64,000 bases of DNA from HGM04593 sp045634365 (GCA_045634365.1 JAZRAC010000042.1:1-64000); one strand, 5' to 3'. Shown: positions 7,836-17,390, counted from the stretch's first letter. The notes: generated from the letters alone by a model not told the origin. Numbers and translations: made by a program.

Positions 7836-8900
7836 ATGAATAATTCTAATCACGTTGTTATTATGGCTGGCGGCATTGGCAGTCGCTTTTGGCCTATGAG
7901 TACCATTGACCGTCCTAAGCAGTTTATTGATGTGCTTGGCTGTGGAAAATCGCTCTTGCAGCTTACCGTGGAACGTTTCGGTGATATTTGTCCAATGGAG
8001 AATGTGTGGGTGCTTACATCGGAAAAGTATGCTCCGCTGGTTAAGGAGCAATTGCCTATGGTGCCCGAAGAGAATATATTGCAGGAACCCTGTCGCAGAA
8101 ACACTGCGCCGTGCATTGCATACGCAGCTTGGAAGATAAAGAAAAAAGACCCGAAGGCCAATATGGTGGTTACTCCCAGCGACCATTTTGTGACCGATGT
8201 TGCTGAGTTCCGTCGCATAATATCATCGTCGCTCAAATTTGTGGCCGATTCCGATGCTATTCTCACCCTCGGAATTAAGCCCACCCGTCCCGACACAGGC
8301 TATGGTTACATTGAAGCTGCCTTGGGAACCTCCTCCCTTGTGAACAAGGAGGTGTTCCGTGTCGATTCCTTCAAGGAGAAGCCCGACCTTGACACTGCAA
8401 AGGCCTATGTGGCAAAAAATAATTTCTATTGGAATGCCGGAATATTCATCTGGAATGTATCGACCATAGTAAATGCGTTCCGTGTTTATCAGGGTCCCAT
8501 TGCCGAAATTTTCGAGTCGCTGACTCCCTATTATTATACTCCCGAGGAGCAGGCTATGGTGAACGAGCGTTTCCCCGAGTGTCGCAATATTTCTGTCGAT
8601 TATGCAATTATGGAGCGTGCCGAGGAGATTTTTGTTTTTCCCTCTAATTTCGGATGGAGCGATCTTGGAACTTGGGTGTCGTTGCACAATCAGGTGGCAA
8701 AGGACCTTAACGGGAATGTTGCGCTCGGTTCGGGCGAGGCTGCCTTCTGCGACACGCGCAATTGCATTGTGAATACTCGCGGAATGAAGAGTGTGGTGGT
8801 TATTGGTGTTGACGATTGTATAATATCGGAGAATGAGGGTAATCTGCTTGTCTGCAAGATGAGCGAGGAGAATCGCATAAAAGAGTACTCCGATAAGTGA
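7836..8900 (+). CDS. manC: Mannose-1-phosphate guanylyltransferase
   Basis: 354 residues. The enzyme makes GDP-mannose from mannose-1-phosphate and GTP, the donor for mannose- and fucose-containing glycans. The nucleotide-binding signature MAGGIGSRFWPMS is at about residues 10-22, followed by RPKQFIDVLG; the sugar-binding stretch reads FKEKPDLDTAKAYV. Its length equals the single-domain guanylyltransferase without the isomerase half of bifunctional ManC. It is divergent from the upxY-wecA unit, which fits a shared role in surface polysaccharide synthesis. It ends just before a strong terminator. Confidence 0.95.
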   Translation: MNNSNHVVIMAGGIGSRFWPMSTIDRPKQFIDVLGCGKSLLQLTVERFGDICPMENVWVLTSEKYAPLVKEQLPMVPEENILQEPCRRNTAPCIAYAAWKIKKKDPKANMVVTPSDHFVTDVAEFRRIISSSLKFVADSDAILTLGIKPTRPDTGYGYIEAALGTSSLVNKEVFRVDSFKEKPDLDTAKAYVAKNNFYWNAGIFIWNVSTIVNAFRVYQGPIAEIFESLTPYYYTPEEQAMVNERFPECRNISVDYAIMERAEEIFVFPSNFGWSDLGTWVSLHNQVAKDLNGNVALGSGEAAFCDTRNCIVNTRGMKSVVVIGVDDCIISENEGNLLVCKMSEENRIKEYSDK

Positions 8901-8926
8901 TACATATTGCGCATCCGCCTATTAAA

Positions 8927-8970
8927 AACAAGATAGCTGAATAGAGTGTGTTCTATTCAGCTATCTTGTT
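8927..8970. terminator. Bidirectional terminator overlapping the 3' codons of the TPR gene
   Basis: A perfect 19-bp stem pairs 8927-8945 with 8952-8970 around loop GTGTGT. The right arm contains the stop codon (8953-8955) and the last codons of the minus-strand TPR gene, so this terminator is partly coding. Confidence 0.85.
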
Positions 8971-10368
8971 AATGAAGGTATCGCCGGTCTCTTCTGCATT
9001 ATATACAAGCCCGAAGAGGTCGAACAGTAGATTGGATTTTCCGGCCAACGCCTTCTCTATATAATCTTTAATCTCCCTCTTGTTGCCTGTGTGGTGCATA
9101 GTGTAGGCAATGCAGGCGTCAATGTCGGCAGTATCTTTGCTCGTGTGCCTTGTGTAGAAGAGTACATTTTGGGCAACTTCATAATGGTGATATTTTATAA
9201 GGTGCAGCGCGAGTGCAAACAACCCCTCCTCTTGGCTCCACTCTTTAATGTCTATCACATTCATCTCCTTGAATGTGAGGTTCTCTTTGTCGCGCAATGT
9301 GTACAGCTCTTCGTCGCTCACAAGCAACTGCTTCATATTTGCAGGGTGCAACATCAGGGCAAGTGATATTGGCCCCGCTGCCCCGTCAAAATCTTTACGG
9401 CGCGAAAGGATTATTGCACGGTTCACTCGCGCAATCATTGCCTCTATGCTCCCGTCTGTCTCCTCTTCGTTGCTCAGTTTTACAATCTCTCCAAATATAT
9501 TTAAGGCCTCATCCTCATCGTTGAGGTGCCACAGGCACATTGCCTTGTAGAAAAGCGGCATTATCGACTGCTGGTATTTCTCGGCAAGGTTGTTGAAAAA
9601 GGCAAATGCTTTCTCGTAGTTGCGCATAAAGTAGTAGCAGTAGCCTTGCATCATACGGGCGTAGTCAATCTCGTCGTTTATCGCAAGCTCATATTCGTAA
9701 CATTCGAGTGCCTTCCCGTATCTGTTTGTAAGGTAGTATATGTGGGCAAGTTGCTCCCAATAGAATGTGGAGTAGGGGTCGCGGTCGAGCAGTTCGTTGT
9801 ATATCTCTATTGCGCCGTTGGTATCTTGCAGTTCTATGAGGCATTCGGCTTTTATTTCGAGGAGGTTCCGGTGGCGAGGATATTTTTCAAGGCCGTAGTT
9901 GGTAATTTCGAGTGCCTCTTGGGCGTATCCGCCGTCGAGCAGAATTTCGAGTGCTTCGCAAACAGCCTCTTTGCTTGCCTGTTTCTTGTTCAGAATATCT
10001 ATTGCAATCTCCCGTGCTTCGCGGTACTCTTTTAGGGCAATGAGCACTTGTGCTTGCAGCAGATTACTTTCATCGTCGTCGGGGAAGCCTTTGCTGCCGA
10101 GTGCAATGAGTGCTTTTTCGGGCTCGTTCTTGGCAAGCAACAACTTTACCTCCATTTTTGTGAGCTCCGGAGCCGATGGGTGCAGGGTGCTCGCGTGTGC
10201 AAGCACCTCTTCGGCAGCCTCTATGGAGTCTTGAAAGATGTAATATACCAGAATGTCGAGAAGGTCCTCTATTTCAAAGTATGAGCAGACTTGTTTTTCT
10301 CTCGTCTGCTCATATTTTTTTAGTATCTCTCGAAATTCGTTTGAGTCGAAATAGCTTTTGTTGTCCAT
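8953..10368 (-). CDS. Tetratricopeptide-repeat protein
   Basis: 471 residues, almost wholly helical, with many TPR-like units, for example residues of the type ALEITNYGLEKYPRHRNLLE and ALECYEYELAINDEIDYARM. There is no signal peptide or membrane segment, so it should be cytoplasmic. TPR arrays bind protein partners, and I cannot say which. Its ATG overlaps the glnS stop by one base (TAATG), so the two genes are translationally coupled in one operon. This neighbourhood gives no functional clue beyond housekeeping. The 3' end is built into a terminator stem. Confidence 0.88.
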   Translation of the reverse strand: MDNKSYFDSNEFREILKKYEQTREKQVCSYFEIEDLLDILVYYIFQDSIEAAEEVLAHASTLHPSAPELTKMEVKLLLAKNEPEKALIALGSKGFPDDDESNLLQAQVLIALKEYREAREIAIDILNKKQASKEAVCEALEILLDGGYAQEALEITNYGLEKYPRHRNLLEIKAECLIELQDTNGAIEIYNELLDRDPYSTFYWEQLAHIYYLTNRYGKALECYEYELAINDEIDYARMMQGYCYYFMRNYEKAFAFFNNLAEKYQQSIMPLFYKAMCLWHLNDEDEALNIFGEIVKLSNEEETDGSIEAMIARVNRAIILSRRKDFDGAAGPISLALMLHPANMKQLLVSDEELYTLRDKENLTFKEMNVIDIKEWSQEEGLFALALHLIKYHHYEVAQNVLFYTRHTSKDTADIDACIAYTMHHTGNKREIKDYIEKALAGKSNLLFDLFGLVYNAEETGDTFINKIAE

Positions 10369-12110
10369 TATTTGCCTTTTATCTTATTCCAAGTGTCTTT
10401 TAACGATACTGTGCGGTTGAAGATAAGTTTCTCGGGTGTGGAGTCGGGGTCTATGTTAAAGTAGCCTATACGCTGGAATTGCAGATAGCTGAGCGGTTTT
10501 TGTGTGGCGAGGAATTTCTCCACATAGCACTCTTTGCGCACCTCCAACGAATTGGGGTTTATCATCTCCTTCATTGCTTCGAGAGCGTCGCAGCCCTTCT
10601 CCTCTCTTATTGCGGCCATTTCGTCGCGGGGATTTTCGGCTTTCCACAGGCGGTCGTAGAGGCGCACTTCGGCCTTTACGCAGTGGTTGCGGCTCACCCA
10701 ATGTATTGTGCTCTTTACCTTGCGGTTAGCGTCTTTCTCTCCGGTTTTTGTGTCGGGGATATACTCGCACAATACCTCTGTTACATTGCCTTGCTCGTCC
10801 TTTATGCAGCCGGTGCACAGGACTATGTAGGCATTTTTTAGGCGCACTTCGCGGCCTTGTGTCAGGCGGAAGTAGTTTTTGGGTGCATCCTCCATAAAGT
10901 CGTCGCGCTCAATCCATAGTTCACGGCTGAATTCTATTGTGTGTGTGCCCTCTTCGGGTTTTTCGGGGTTGTTTATGGCAGTGAGCTCTTCCACTTTGCC
11001 CTCGGGGTAGTTGGTGATGGTGAGCTTCACGGGGTTTATTACGGCCGACACACGTGTGGCGCGTGAGTTAAGGTCCTCGCGCACTGCACTTTCGAGCAGG
11101 GCAAAGTCGTTAAGCGCATCGTATGTTGTGTAGCCTATCTTGTCCACGAAATTGCGTATCGATTCGGGCGAGTAGCCGCGGCGACGGAATCCGCAGATGG
11201 TGGGCATACGGGGGTCGTCCCAGCCGTTCACAAGGCCCTCTTTCACAAGGATAAGCAGGTTGCGCTTGCTCATAAGGGTGTAGTTCAAGTTCAGCTTGTT
11301 GAACTCATACTGGCGGGGGCGGTTGTCGTCGAGGTCTTTTCCCTCTTTAATCCAGTCGACGAAAAGGTCGTACAATGGGCGGTGAGGCACAAATTCGAGT
11401 GTGCACAGCGAGTGTGTCACTCCTTCCAAATAGTCGCTCTGTCCGTGTGCAAAGTCGTACATAGGGTAGGCCTTCCAAGTGGTGCCTGTGCGATGGTGCG
11501 CGCTCTTTACCACGCGGTAGATGATGGGGTCGCGGAAGTGCATATTCGAACTTGCCATATCTATCTTGGCACGCAGCACCATTTTGCCCTCCTCAATTTC
11601 GCCGGTGTTCATCTTTTCGAAGAGTGCGAGGCTCTCCTCGATGGGGCGGTTGCGGTAGGGGCTGTCGGTACCGGGCTGTGTGGGTGTTCCCTTTTGTGCG
11701 GCAATCTGCTCGGCACTCTGCTCGTCGATGTATGCCTTGCCCTCTTTTATGAGGCGCACGGCAAAATCCCATAGCTGCGGAAAGTAGTCCGATGCATAGT
11801 ATACGTTGGCCCACTCGAATCCCAGCCATTTAATATCCTCCATAATCGCATCGACATACTCAATATCCTCTTTTGTGGGGTTAGTGTCGTCGAAACGCAG
11901 GTTGCAAATGCCGTTGTACTTTTCGGCCATTCCAAAATCCATACAGATGGCTTTTGCGTGGCCTATATGCAGATAACCGTTGGGCTCGGGCGGGAAACGT
12001 GTCTGCACTTTGCTTCCGTTCTTTCCCTCGGCAAGGTCGTTTATGATTGCTTGCTCAATAAAACTGACGCTTTTTTTCTCGTTCTTTTCAGTTTCGTTAA
12101 TTTCGCTCAT
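10368..12110 (-). CDS. glnS: Glutaminyl-tRNA synthetase
   Basis: 580 residues, class I synthetase. It charges tRNA-Gln directly. The first ATP-binding motif reads PPEPNGYLHIGHAKA (HIGH, about residues 41-55) and the second is MSKRNLLIL (a KMSKS variant). The C-terminal beta-barrel anticodon domain is complete. Its presence means that Gln-tRNA need not be made only by amidation. It is the first gene of a two-gene operon with the TPR gene. A -7 box lies at 12183-12190, leaving a leader of about 65 bases. Confidence 0.97.
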   Translation of the reverse strand: MSEINETEKNEKKSVSFIEQAIINDLAEGKNGSKVQTRFPPEPNGYLHIGHAKAICMDFGMAEKYNGICNLRFDDTNPTKEDIEYVDAIMEDIKWLGFEWANVYYASDYFPQLWDFAVRLIKEGKAYIDEQSAEQIAAQKGTPTQPGTDSPYRNRPIEESLALFEKMNTGEIEEGKMVLRAKIDMASSNMHFRDPIIYRVVKSAHHRTGTTWKAYPMYDFAHGQSDYLEGVTHSLCTLEFVPHRPLYDLFVDWIKEGKDLDDNRPRQYEFNKLNLNYTLMSKRNLLILVKEGLVNGWDDPRMPTICGFRRRGYSPESIRNFVDKIGYTTYDALNDFALLESAVREDLNSRATRVSAVINPVKLTITNYPEGKVEELTAINNPEKPEEGTHTIEFSRELWIERDDFMEDAPKNYFRLTQGREVRLKNAYIVLCTGCIKDEQGNVTEVLCEYIPDTKTGEKDANRKVKSTIHWVSRNHCVKAEVRLYDRLWKAENPRDEMAAIREEKGCDALEAMKEMINPNSLEVRKECYVEKFLATQKPLSYLQFQRIGYFNIDPDSTPEKLIFNRTVSLKDTWNKIKGK

Positions 12111-12182
12111 CGTATATTCTGTTTTTTTTGTTTGTTTCCTCTGTTAAAAAGACAATATCTTGCCATAATCGTTAACAACTTA

Positions 12183-12190
12183 CAAAAATA
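12183..12190 (-). promoter_or_regulatory. -7 box of glnS
   Basis: On the minus strand TATTTTTG (12190-12183) matches TAnnTTTG. It lies 73 bases before the glnS ATG in the gap to the divergent fhs gene. Confidence 0.55.
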
Positions 12191-12316
12191 GGATAAAAAA
12201 AGGATATATGGCTCATTGCCGGCGTTTTTAATTGTGAAAAATGTGTGAAAGGGCACTTTTGGCAGGGCAAAATAAAAAAACAGGGGAAAATAAAATGGCT
12301 TTTGAACTTTAATCGC

Positions 12317-12324
12317 TATCTTCG
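12317..12324 (+). promoter_or_regulatory. -7 box of fhs
   Basis: TATCTTCG lies 40 bases before the fhs ATG at 12364. TTTG occurs at 12301-12304, but the 12-bp spacing is shorter than the usual 19-21. Confidence 0.55.
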
Positions 12325-12363
12325 CACTTTATTACGCGCATAAATAATATAAATTAAATAACT

Positions 12364-14025
12364 ATGAAAAGTGATATTCAAATAGCTCACGAAACAGAGC
12401 TGCAACGTATTGAGAATGTAGCTGCCAAGATGGGTATTGCCGCCGACGACCTTGAACATTATGGAAAGTATATTGCGAAACTTCCTCTTAACCTCATCGG
12501 CGAGCAGAAGGGTAAGCTCATTTTGGTTACGGCAATCACCGCAACCCGTGCGGGTATTGGCAAGACCACAGTGTCGATAGGCCTTGCGCTTGGTCTTAAC
12601 AAGATTGGCAAGAATGCTGTGGTTGCTCTGCGCGAGCCTTCGCTCGGTCCCTGCTTCGGAATGAAGGGTGGTGCTGCCGGCGGTGGTTACGCACAGGTGC
12701 TCCCTATGGAGAAGATTAACCTTCACTTTACAGGCGACTTTCACGCAATAACATCGGCCCATAATATGATTGCGGCTCTGCTCGATAATTACCTCTATCA
12801 GCACGCAAAGGAGGGATTCGGCCTTAAAGAGATTCTTTGGCGTCGTGTGCTCGATGTTAACGACCGCTCGTTGCGCTCTATAATCACAGGCATCGGCCCT
12901 GCAACCAATGGCCTTGTGGAGCAGGCGGGCTTCGATATTACTCCCGCTTCGGAACTTATGGCAATCCTCTGCCTCGCTTCCGACGAGAATGACCTTCGTC
13001 GTCGCATCGAAAATATCCTCTTGGGTTACACCTACGATGGTGCTCCCTTCACCGTTAAGGAGCTTGGCATTGCCGGTTCCATTATGGTGTTGTTGAAGGA
13101 TGCTATTCAGCCCAACTTGGTGCAGACAACCGAGAATACCCCTGCGGTGGTTCACGGCGGTCCGTTTGCCAATATTGCTCACGGCTGTAATTCGCAACTT
13201 GCCACAAAGATGGCACTTGCGCATAGTGAATATACAATTACCGAGGCAGGATTCGGTGCCGACCTTGGAGCCGAGAAATTCTACAATATCCTCTGTCGCA
13301 AGAGTGGCCTGCAACCCGACGCTACTGTTATTGTGGCCACTGCACAGGGCTTGAAGATGCACGGCGGAGTGGAACTTGACAAAATAAAGGAACCGGATAT
13401 GGAGGGCTTGCGCAATGGTCTTGCCAATCTCGACCGTCACGTTGCCAATCTGCAATCCTTCGGTCAGTCGGTAATTGTGGTATTTAACCGCTTCGCCACC
13501 GATACTGACGAGGAAATGGCTCTGCTGCGTGCCCACGTGGAGCAGGAGCTTGGTCTTCCCTTCGTGATAAACAACGCCTTTGCACAGGGTGGAGAGGGTG
13601 CCGTGGAGATGGCGCAGATTGTTGTGGATACTATTGCCAACAATCCATCAAAGAAACTCGAATTTACATATAGCGACGAAGATAGTATAGCAACAAAAAT
13701 AGAGAAGGTAGCAAAGAATATCTATGGTGCAGTGTCGGTTACATTTGCAAAGCCGGCTATGGACCGCATAAAACTTGCCGAGAAGCTCGGAATGTCGTCG
13801 TTCCCCGTCTGCATTGCAAAGACACAATTCTCGTTCAGTGCCGACGCGAAGCTGTATGGTGCCGTTAAGGGCTTTAACTTGCAGATACGCGACGTGGTGC
13901 TCAACGCCGGTGCCGAAATGATAGTTGCCATTGCCGGCGATATTATCCGTATGCCCGGCCTGCCCAAAGACCCGCAGGCCAACCATATTGATTATGTGAA
14001 CGGCGAGATTGTCGGATTAAGCTAA
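12364..14025 (+). CDS. fhs: Formate-tetrahydrofolate ligase
   Basis: 553 residues, full length. It makes 10-formyl-tetrahydrofolate from formate, THF and ATP in one-carbon metabolism. The P-loop region reads TRAGIGKT (residues 61-68) where many homologues have a PAGEGKT-type loop; the essential GKT is kept, and I believe this variant is usual in Bacteroidales. The strongly conserved REPSLGPCFGMKGGAAGGGY follows. It is linked to rarA by a 15-base gap, so co-transcription is likely. A second folate gene, 5-formyl-THF cyclo-ligase, lies at 39363. Confidence 0.97.
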   Translation: MKSDIQIAHETELQRIENVAAKMGIAADDLEHYGKYIAKLPLNLIGEQKGKLILVTAITATRAGIGKTTVSIGLALGLNKIGKNAVVALREPSLGPCFGMKGGAAGGGYAQVLPMEKINLHFTGDFHAITSAHNMIAALLDNYLYQHAKEGFGLKEILWRRVLDVNDRSLRSIITGIGPATNGLVEQAGFDITPASELMAILCLASDENDLRRRIENILLGYTYDGAPFTVKELGIAGSIMVLLKDAIQPNLVQTTENTPAVVHGGPFANIAHGCNSQLATKMALAHSEYTITEAGFGADLGAEKFYNILCRKSGLQPDATVIVATAQGLKMHGGVELDKIKEPDMEGLRNGLANLDRHVANLQSFGQSVIVVFNRFATDTDEEMALLRAHVEQELGLPFVINNAFAQGGEGAVEMAQIVVDTIANNPSKKLEFTYSDEDSIATKIEKVAKNIYGAVSVTFAKPAMDRIKLAEKLGMSSFPVCIAKTQFSFSADAKLYGAVKGFNLQIRDVVLNAGAEMIVAIAGDIIRMPGLPKDPQANHIDYVNGEIVGLS

Positions 14026-14040
14026 AAACCACCGAAGGCT

Positions 14041-15324
14041 ATGGCACAACCACTTGCGGAACGTTTGCGCCCAACCTCGTTTGAGAATTATGTGGGGCAG
14101 CAGCACCTCGTTGGCGAGGGTGCTGTGTTGCGTCGTATGATTGATTCGGGGCGCATCCTCTCGTTTATAATGTGGGGCCCTCCCGGTACGGGAAAAACAA
14201 CCATAGCCAAGATAATAGCCCATAAACTCAACCGCCCCTTCTACACCCTGAACGCTGTATCGTCGGGTGTGAAGGAGGTGCGCGAGGTTATAGACAAGGC
14301 AAAAAACTCATCGCTCTTCTCGGGCGGTGGCGGTGCCATTCTTTTTATCGACGAGATACACCGTTTCAATAAGTCGCAGCAGGATTCCCTTTTGAGCGCA
14401 GTGGAGACGGGGGTTGTAACCCTTATAGGTGCAACCACCGAGAATCCCTCTTTCGAGGTTATACGCCCACTGCTCTCCCGTTGTCAGCTCTATGTGCTTA
14501 AATCCCTCGAAAAAGAGGACCTGATGCAACTGCTCAACTATGCAATAACCACCGACACGGCTCTGAAAGAGCGCGGCGTGCGTTTGCAGGAGAGTGATGC
14601 TCTTTTGCGTTACAGCGGTGGCGATGCGCGTAAATTGCTAAATATATTGGAACTTGTGGTGGAGGCCGATGCAGCCTCTCCTGTTGTTGTTACCGACGAG
14701 AAGGTGGTGCAGTGCCTGCAACAGAGCCCCCTTGCATACGACAAGAATGGAGAAATGCACTACGATATTATCTCCGCATTCATAAAATCCATTCGTGGCA
14801 GCGACCCCGATGCGGCTCTCTATTGGCTGGCCCGTATGATAGAGGGGGGCGAGGCACCAGAATTTATAGCCCGTCGCCTCATAATCTCGGCCTCCGAGGA
14901 TATTGGCCTTGCCAATCCCAATGCCTTGTTGCTTGCCAATGCAGCCTTCGATGCGGTGATGAAGATAGGGTGGCCCGAGGGGCGTATTCCTCTTGCCGAG
15001 GCAACCGTATATCTTGCTACTTCTCCCAAAAGTAATTCGGCATATATGGGAATAAACAGCGCGCTCGAAAAGGTGCGCGAGACGGGTAATCTGCCTGTGC
15101 CGCTCCATCTGCGCAATGCCCCCACCGCGCTTATGAAGCAGTTGGGGTACGCCGACGGGTATAAATATTCTCACGACTATCCTCATCATTTTGTGAAGCA
15201 ACAATTCCTGCCCGACGAGGGGCGCACATTCTCCTTTTGGCAACCGCAGGATAACCCTGCCGAGCAAAAAAGCAAGGTGTGGATGAATTTCTGTTGGGGC
15301 GAGGATAGGGAGTTCTCAAAATAA
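14041..15324 (+). CDS. rarA: Replication-associated recombination protein A (AAA+ ATPase, RarA/MgsA/WRNIP1 family)
   Basis: 427 residues. RarA acts at stalled replication forks and is related to clamp-loader ATPases. The N-terminus (ERLRPTSFENYVGQQHLVG) is family-typical. Walker A is GPPGTGKT (residues 46-53) and Walker B/DEIH is at about 101-107. A sensor region follows (IGATTENPSFEVIRPLLSRC), and the C-terminal half forms the tetramerisation domain. It is the second gene after fhs. The stop codon lies in the left arm of the terminator hairpin. Confidence 0.95.
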   Translation: MAQPLAERLRPTSFENYVGQQHLVGEGAVLRRMIDSGRILSFIMWGPPGTGKTTIAKIIAHKLNRPFYTLNAVSSGVKEVREVIDKAKNSSLFSGGGGAILFIDEIHRFNKSQQDSLLSAVETGVVTLIGATTENPSFEVIRPLLSRCQLYVLKSLEKEDLMQLLNYAITTDTALKERGVRLQESDALLRYSGGDARKLLNILELVVEADAASPVVVTDEKVVQCLQQSPLAYDKNGEMHYDIISAFIKSIRGSDPDAALYWLARMIEGGEAPEFIARRLIISASEDIGLANPNALLLANAAFDAVMKIGWPEGRIPLAEATVYLATSPKSNSAYMGINSALEKVRETGNLPVPLHLRNAPTALMKQLGYADGYKYSHDYPHHFVKQQFLPDEGRTFSFWQPQDNPAEQKSKVWMNFCWGEDREFSK

Positions 15325-15356
15325 ATAGGCACACCTTGCAAAGTGTGCCTATTTAT
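15321..15356. terminator. Bidirectional terminator between rarA and the M56 sensor gene
   Basis: ATAAATAGGCACAC (15321-15334) pairs perfectly with GTGTGCCTATTTAT (15343-15356) around an 8-base loop. The rarA stop codon is in the left arm, and the convergent gene ends at 15361. Confidence 0.8.
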
Positions 15357-15360
15357 TTAT

Positions 15361-17379
15361 CTATTTATGCTTCGAAAAGGTAAGTGTCAGTGTGGGCCTT
15401 GAACGCACGGGGTTGCCATCCTTTGTGGCGGGCTTCCACTGCTTTTGCGTTCTATAAATAAGTAGCAGTGCCTCGGAGTCTATTAAGTTGTTACCCGAAC
15501 TTTTCTTTACCTTGGCAAATGTGATGCTGCCATCTGTTTCTACATTAAATTCAAGGGTGACGCTTCCTTCTGTGAGATTGCTTTCGAGTACCGCTTTTGA
15601 ATTACCTAATTGAAGGTCGCGAGTATCGCCGGTGAATTCTGCGGGTGTGTGGTTGCTTGCTTCAATGGCTTTCTCCTGTGATATTCCCACATTAAATTGG
15701 TACTCCTTTACTCCTGTATCTCTCTTTCCTATGATTATGGGGCCATCGGGGTGCGGTTGTGTGTGTTTTTTCAGTTCAATGAGTATGGCACCATATTTTC
15801 CTTTCTCGCCATAGGTTTTTGTGGCACTCTCCTCTTCAAGTACATTTATATTCTCAATATCCTCCTCTTTTATATTGCTGATGATGCTTGCGTCGCCATC
15901 GTATATTGCACCGTTTATTATGAACAGGGGTGAATTTTTATTGATGCCTTGTTGTGCTGTTTGTTTTTGATGATATTCTGCTCTATTCCCCTGTGCCAAT
16001 TTAAACATTATGGGCAGGGTGTATTGCACGGCTACATTCTTGCCTCCCTGCTTGCCGGGAGTCCACGCGGGCATACTCTCAACTACGCGCACCGCCTCTT
16101 TGTCGAGTGCTTCGTTGCCACTGCTCTTCATTATGCGGGCATTGTTTACTTCTCCTTTCTTGTCCACCACAAAGGTTACGAAGCTTTTTCCCTGTGTATT
16201 GGCGTCGCGTGCCTCTTGCGGGTATTTTATGTTATTTTGCAAGAATGTCATCAATGCGCCATTGCCATTGGGGAATTGGGGCATTTGCTCCACCACTTGA
16301 TAAATCAATGTAGTATCGGCAGGTATTTTGGCTTTTACTTCGCCCACGGCTATAACCTCCCGCTTCTTTGCCGTGCTGTCGCCTGGTGCGATAGTGGGCA
16401 TCCTCTTTTGGTTGTTTGCAACAAATTCATTAACTTTGCCGTCGCTTGGTTGCTCGATGGCGTTTACACTCTCGGGCTGCGAAAAGAGCAGCGTGGCAAT
16501 GGTTGCCGCAGGGAGCAGGTACAATGCTTTTGTACATCTCCACAAATTCGATTTTTTCTTACACATCATAGTTATACGTTTAATGGTTGAACTGTGATTA
16601 AAGCTGTTGGCAATAGAGTAGAGCCTTGCGCCAACGGCTTTTTTTATTATCATTTGTTGGTATTTCCCAATGTCGGCCCCGCTGTTAATGACAGCTTCGT
16701 CGGCCTCATATTCGTGAATGTTTTTAATGCAGTATTTTGTGAACCACACCATAGGGTTGAACCACTGCAACAGAATGAGCAGGTCGATGAAAATAATATC
16801 GAGCGAGTGAAAGGAGCGTGCGTGCACTGTTTCGTGAGTGATAATTTCGCGGCCGCTTTCTCGCAGGTCCTCGCTGTTTATCACCACCCAGCGGAACCAA
16901 CTGAATGGTTTTATATTTGGGTCGTCTGTCACTCGCAAACGTATATTCTCGTCGGAGTATTGCAGCGTGTCGGTGGGAACTGCTCTTTTTATGATTTTTG
17001 CAAGCCCGGCATACATAAATATAAGGCGTGTGAGTAACAGCATAGCTCCGATTATATATATAGTAAATATAATGTCGGTCCACTCTATGGTACTCTCCAC
17101 CGTGACGGGCGTTACTTGTGCAAGGTCGCTGCTTACTGTTTCTTTAAAATCGACGATGGTGGTAGTATTTACAACCCTCTCTTCGGCAAAAAGGCGTGTG
17201 AATGGTGTCTCTATGCCTATGTTTACAAAAGGCAATGAGATTGATAGAACTATTATCGCAAGCAGAGTGAAGCGGTTGAGTTTGTGGAATGTTTCTTGTT
17301 GCATAAGTGCGACAAAGAGTGCCACAAACATTGTGAGCAATGCTGCCGATTTTAGTAAATATATAAGGAGTGCTTCCAT
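15361..17379 (-). CDS. BlaR1-like M56 metallopeptidase sensor fused to TonB C-terminal domains and a plug-like segment
   Basis: 672 residues. The N-terminal half has about four membrane helices (residues 3-55, 102-127, 195-215, 280-300) and an M56 zinc site HETVH (182-186) with a downstream EYEAD glutamate region (223-227), as in BlaR1/MecR1. The periplasmic C-terminal half holds a TonB_C-like domain (about 355-465, QMPQFPNGNGALMTFLQNNI), a segment resembling the TonB-receptor plug (about 495-535, IENINVLEEESATKTYGEKG) and a second TonB-like region (about 570-672). Partnered with the BlaI gene 11 bases upstream, it should sense an envelope signal and inactivate the repressor. The signal is unknown, and no beta-lactamase is nearby. 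Confidence 0.88.
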   Translation of the reverse strand: MEALLIYLLKSAALLTMFVALFVALMQQETFHKLNRFTLLAIIVLSISLPFVNIGIETPFTRLFAEERVVNTTTIVDFKETVSSDLAQVTPVTVESTIEWTDIIFTIYIIGAMLLLTRLIFMYAGLAKIIKRAVPTDTLQYSDENIRLRVTDDPNIKPFSWFRWVVINSEDLRESGREIITHETVHARSFHSLDIIFIDLLILLQWFNPMVWFTKYCIKNIHEYEADEAVINSGADIGKYQQMIIKKAVGARLYSIANSFNHSSTIKRITMMCKKKSNLWRCTKALYLLPAATIATLLFSQPESVNAIEQPSDGKVNEFVANNQKRMPTIAPGDSTAKKREVIAVGEVKAKIPADTTLIYQVVEQMPQFPNGNGALMTFLQNNIKYPQEARDANTQGKSFVTFVVDKKGEVNNARIMKSSGNEALDKEAVRVVESMPAWTPGKQGGKNVAVQYTLPIMFKLAQGNRAEYHQKQTAQQGINKNSPLFIINGAIYDGDASIISNIKEEDIENINVLEEESATKTYGEKGKYGAILIELKKHTQPHPDGPIIIGKRDTGVKEYQFNVGISQEKAIEASNHTPAEFTGDTRDLQLGNSKAVLESNLTEGSVTLEFNVETDGSITFAKVKKSSGNNLIDSEALLLIYRTQKQWKPATKDGNPVRSRPTLTLTFSKHK

Positions 17380-17390
17380 TGTGTGTGGTA

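Noticed and set aside
12316..13536. 406-codon open frame on the minus strand
   Set aside because: It lies opposite fhs, an unmistakable gene; its composition (many His, Cys, Thr) is typical of an antisense shadow.
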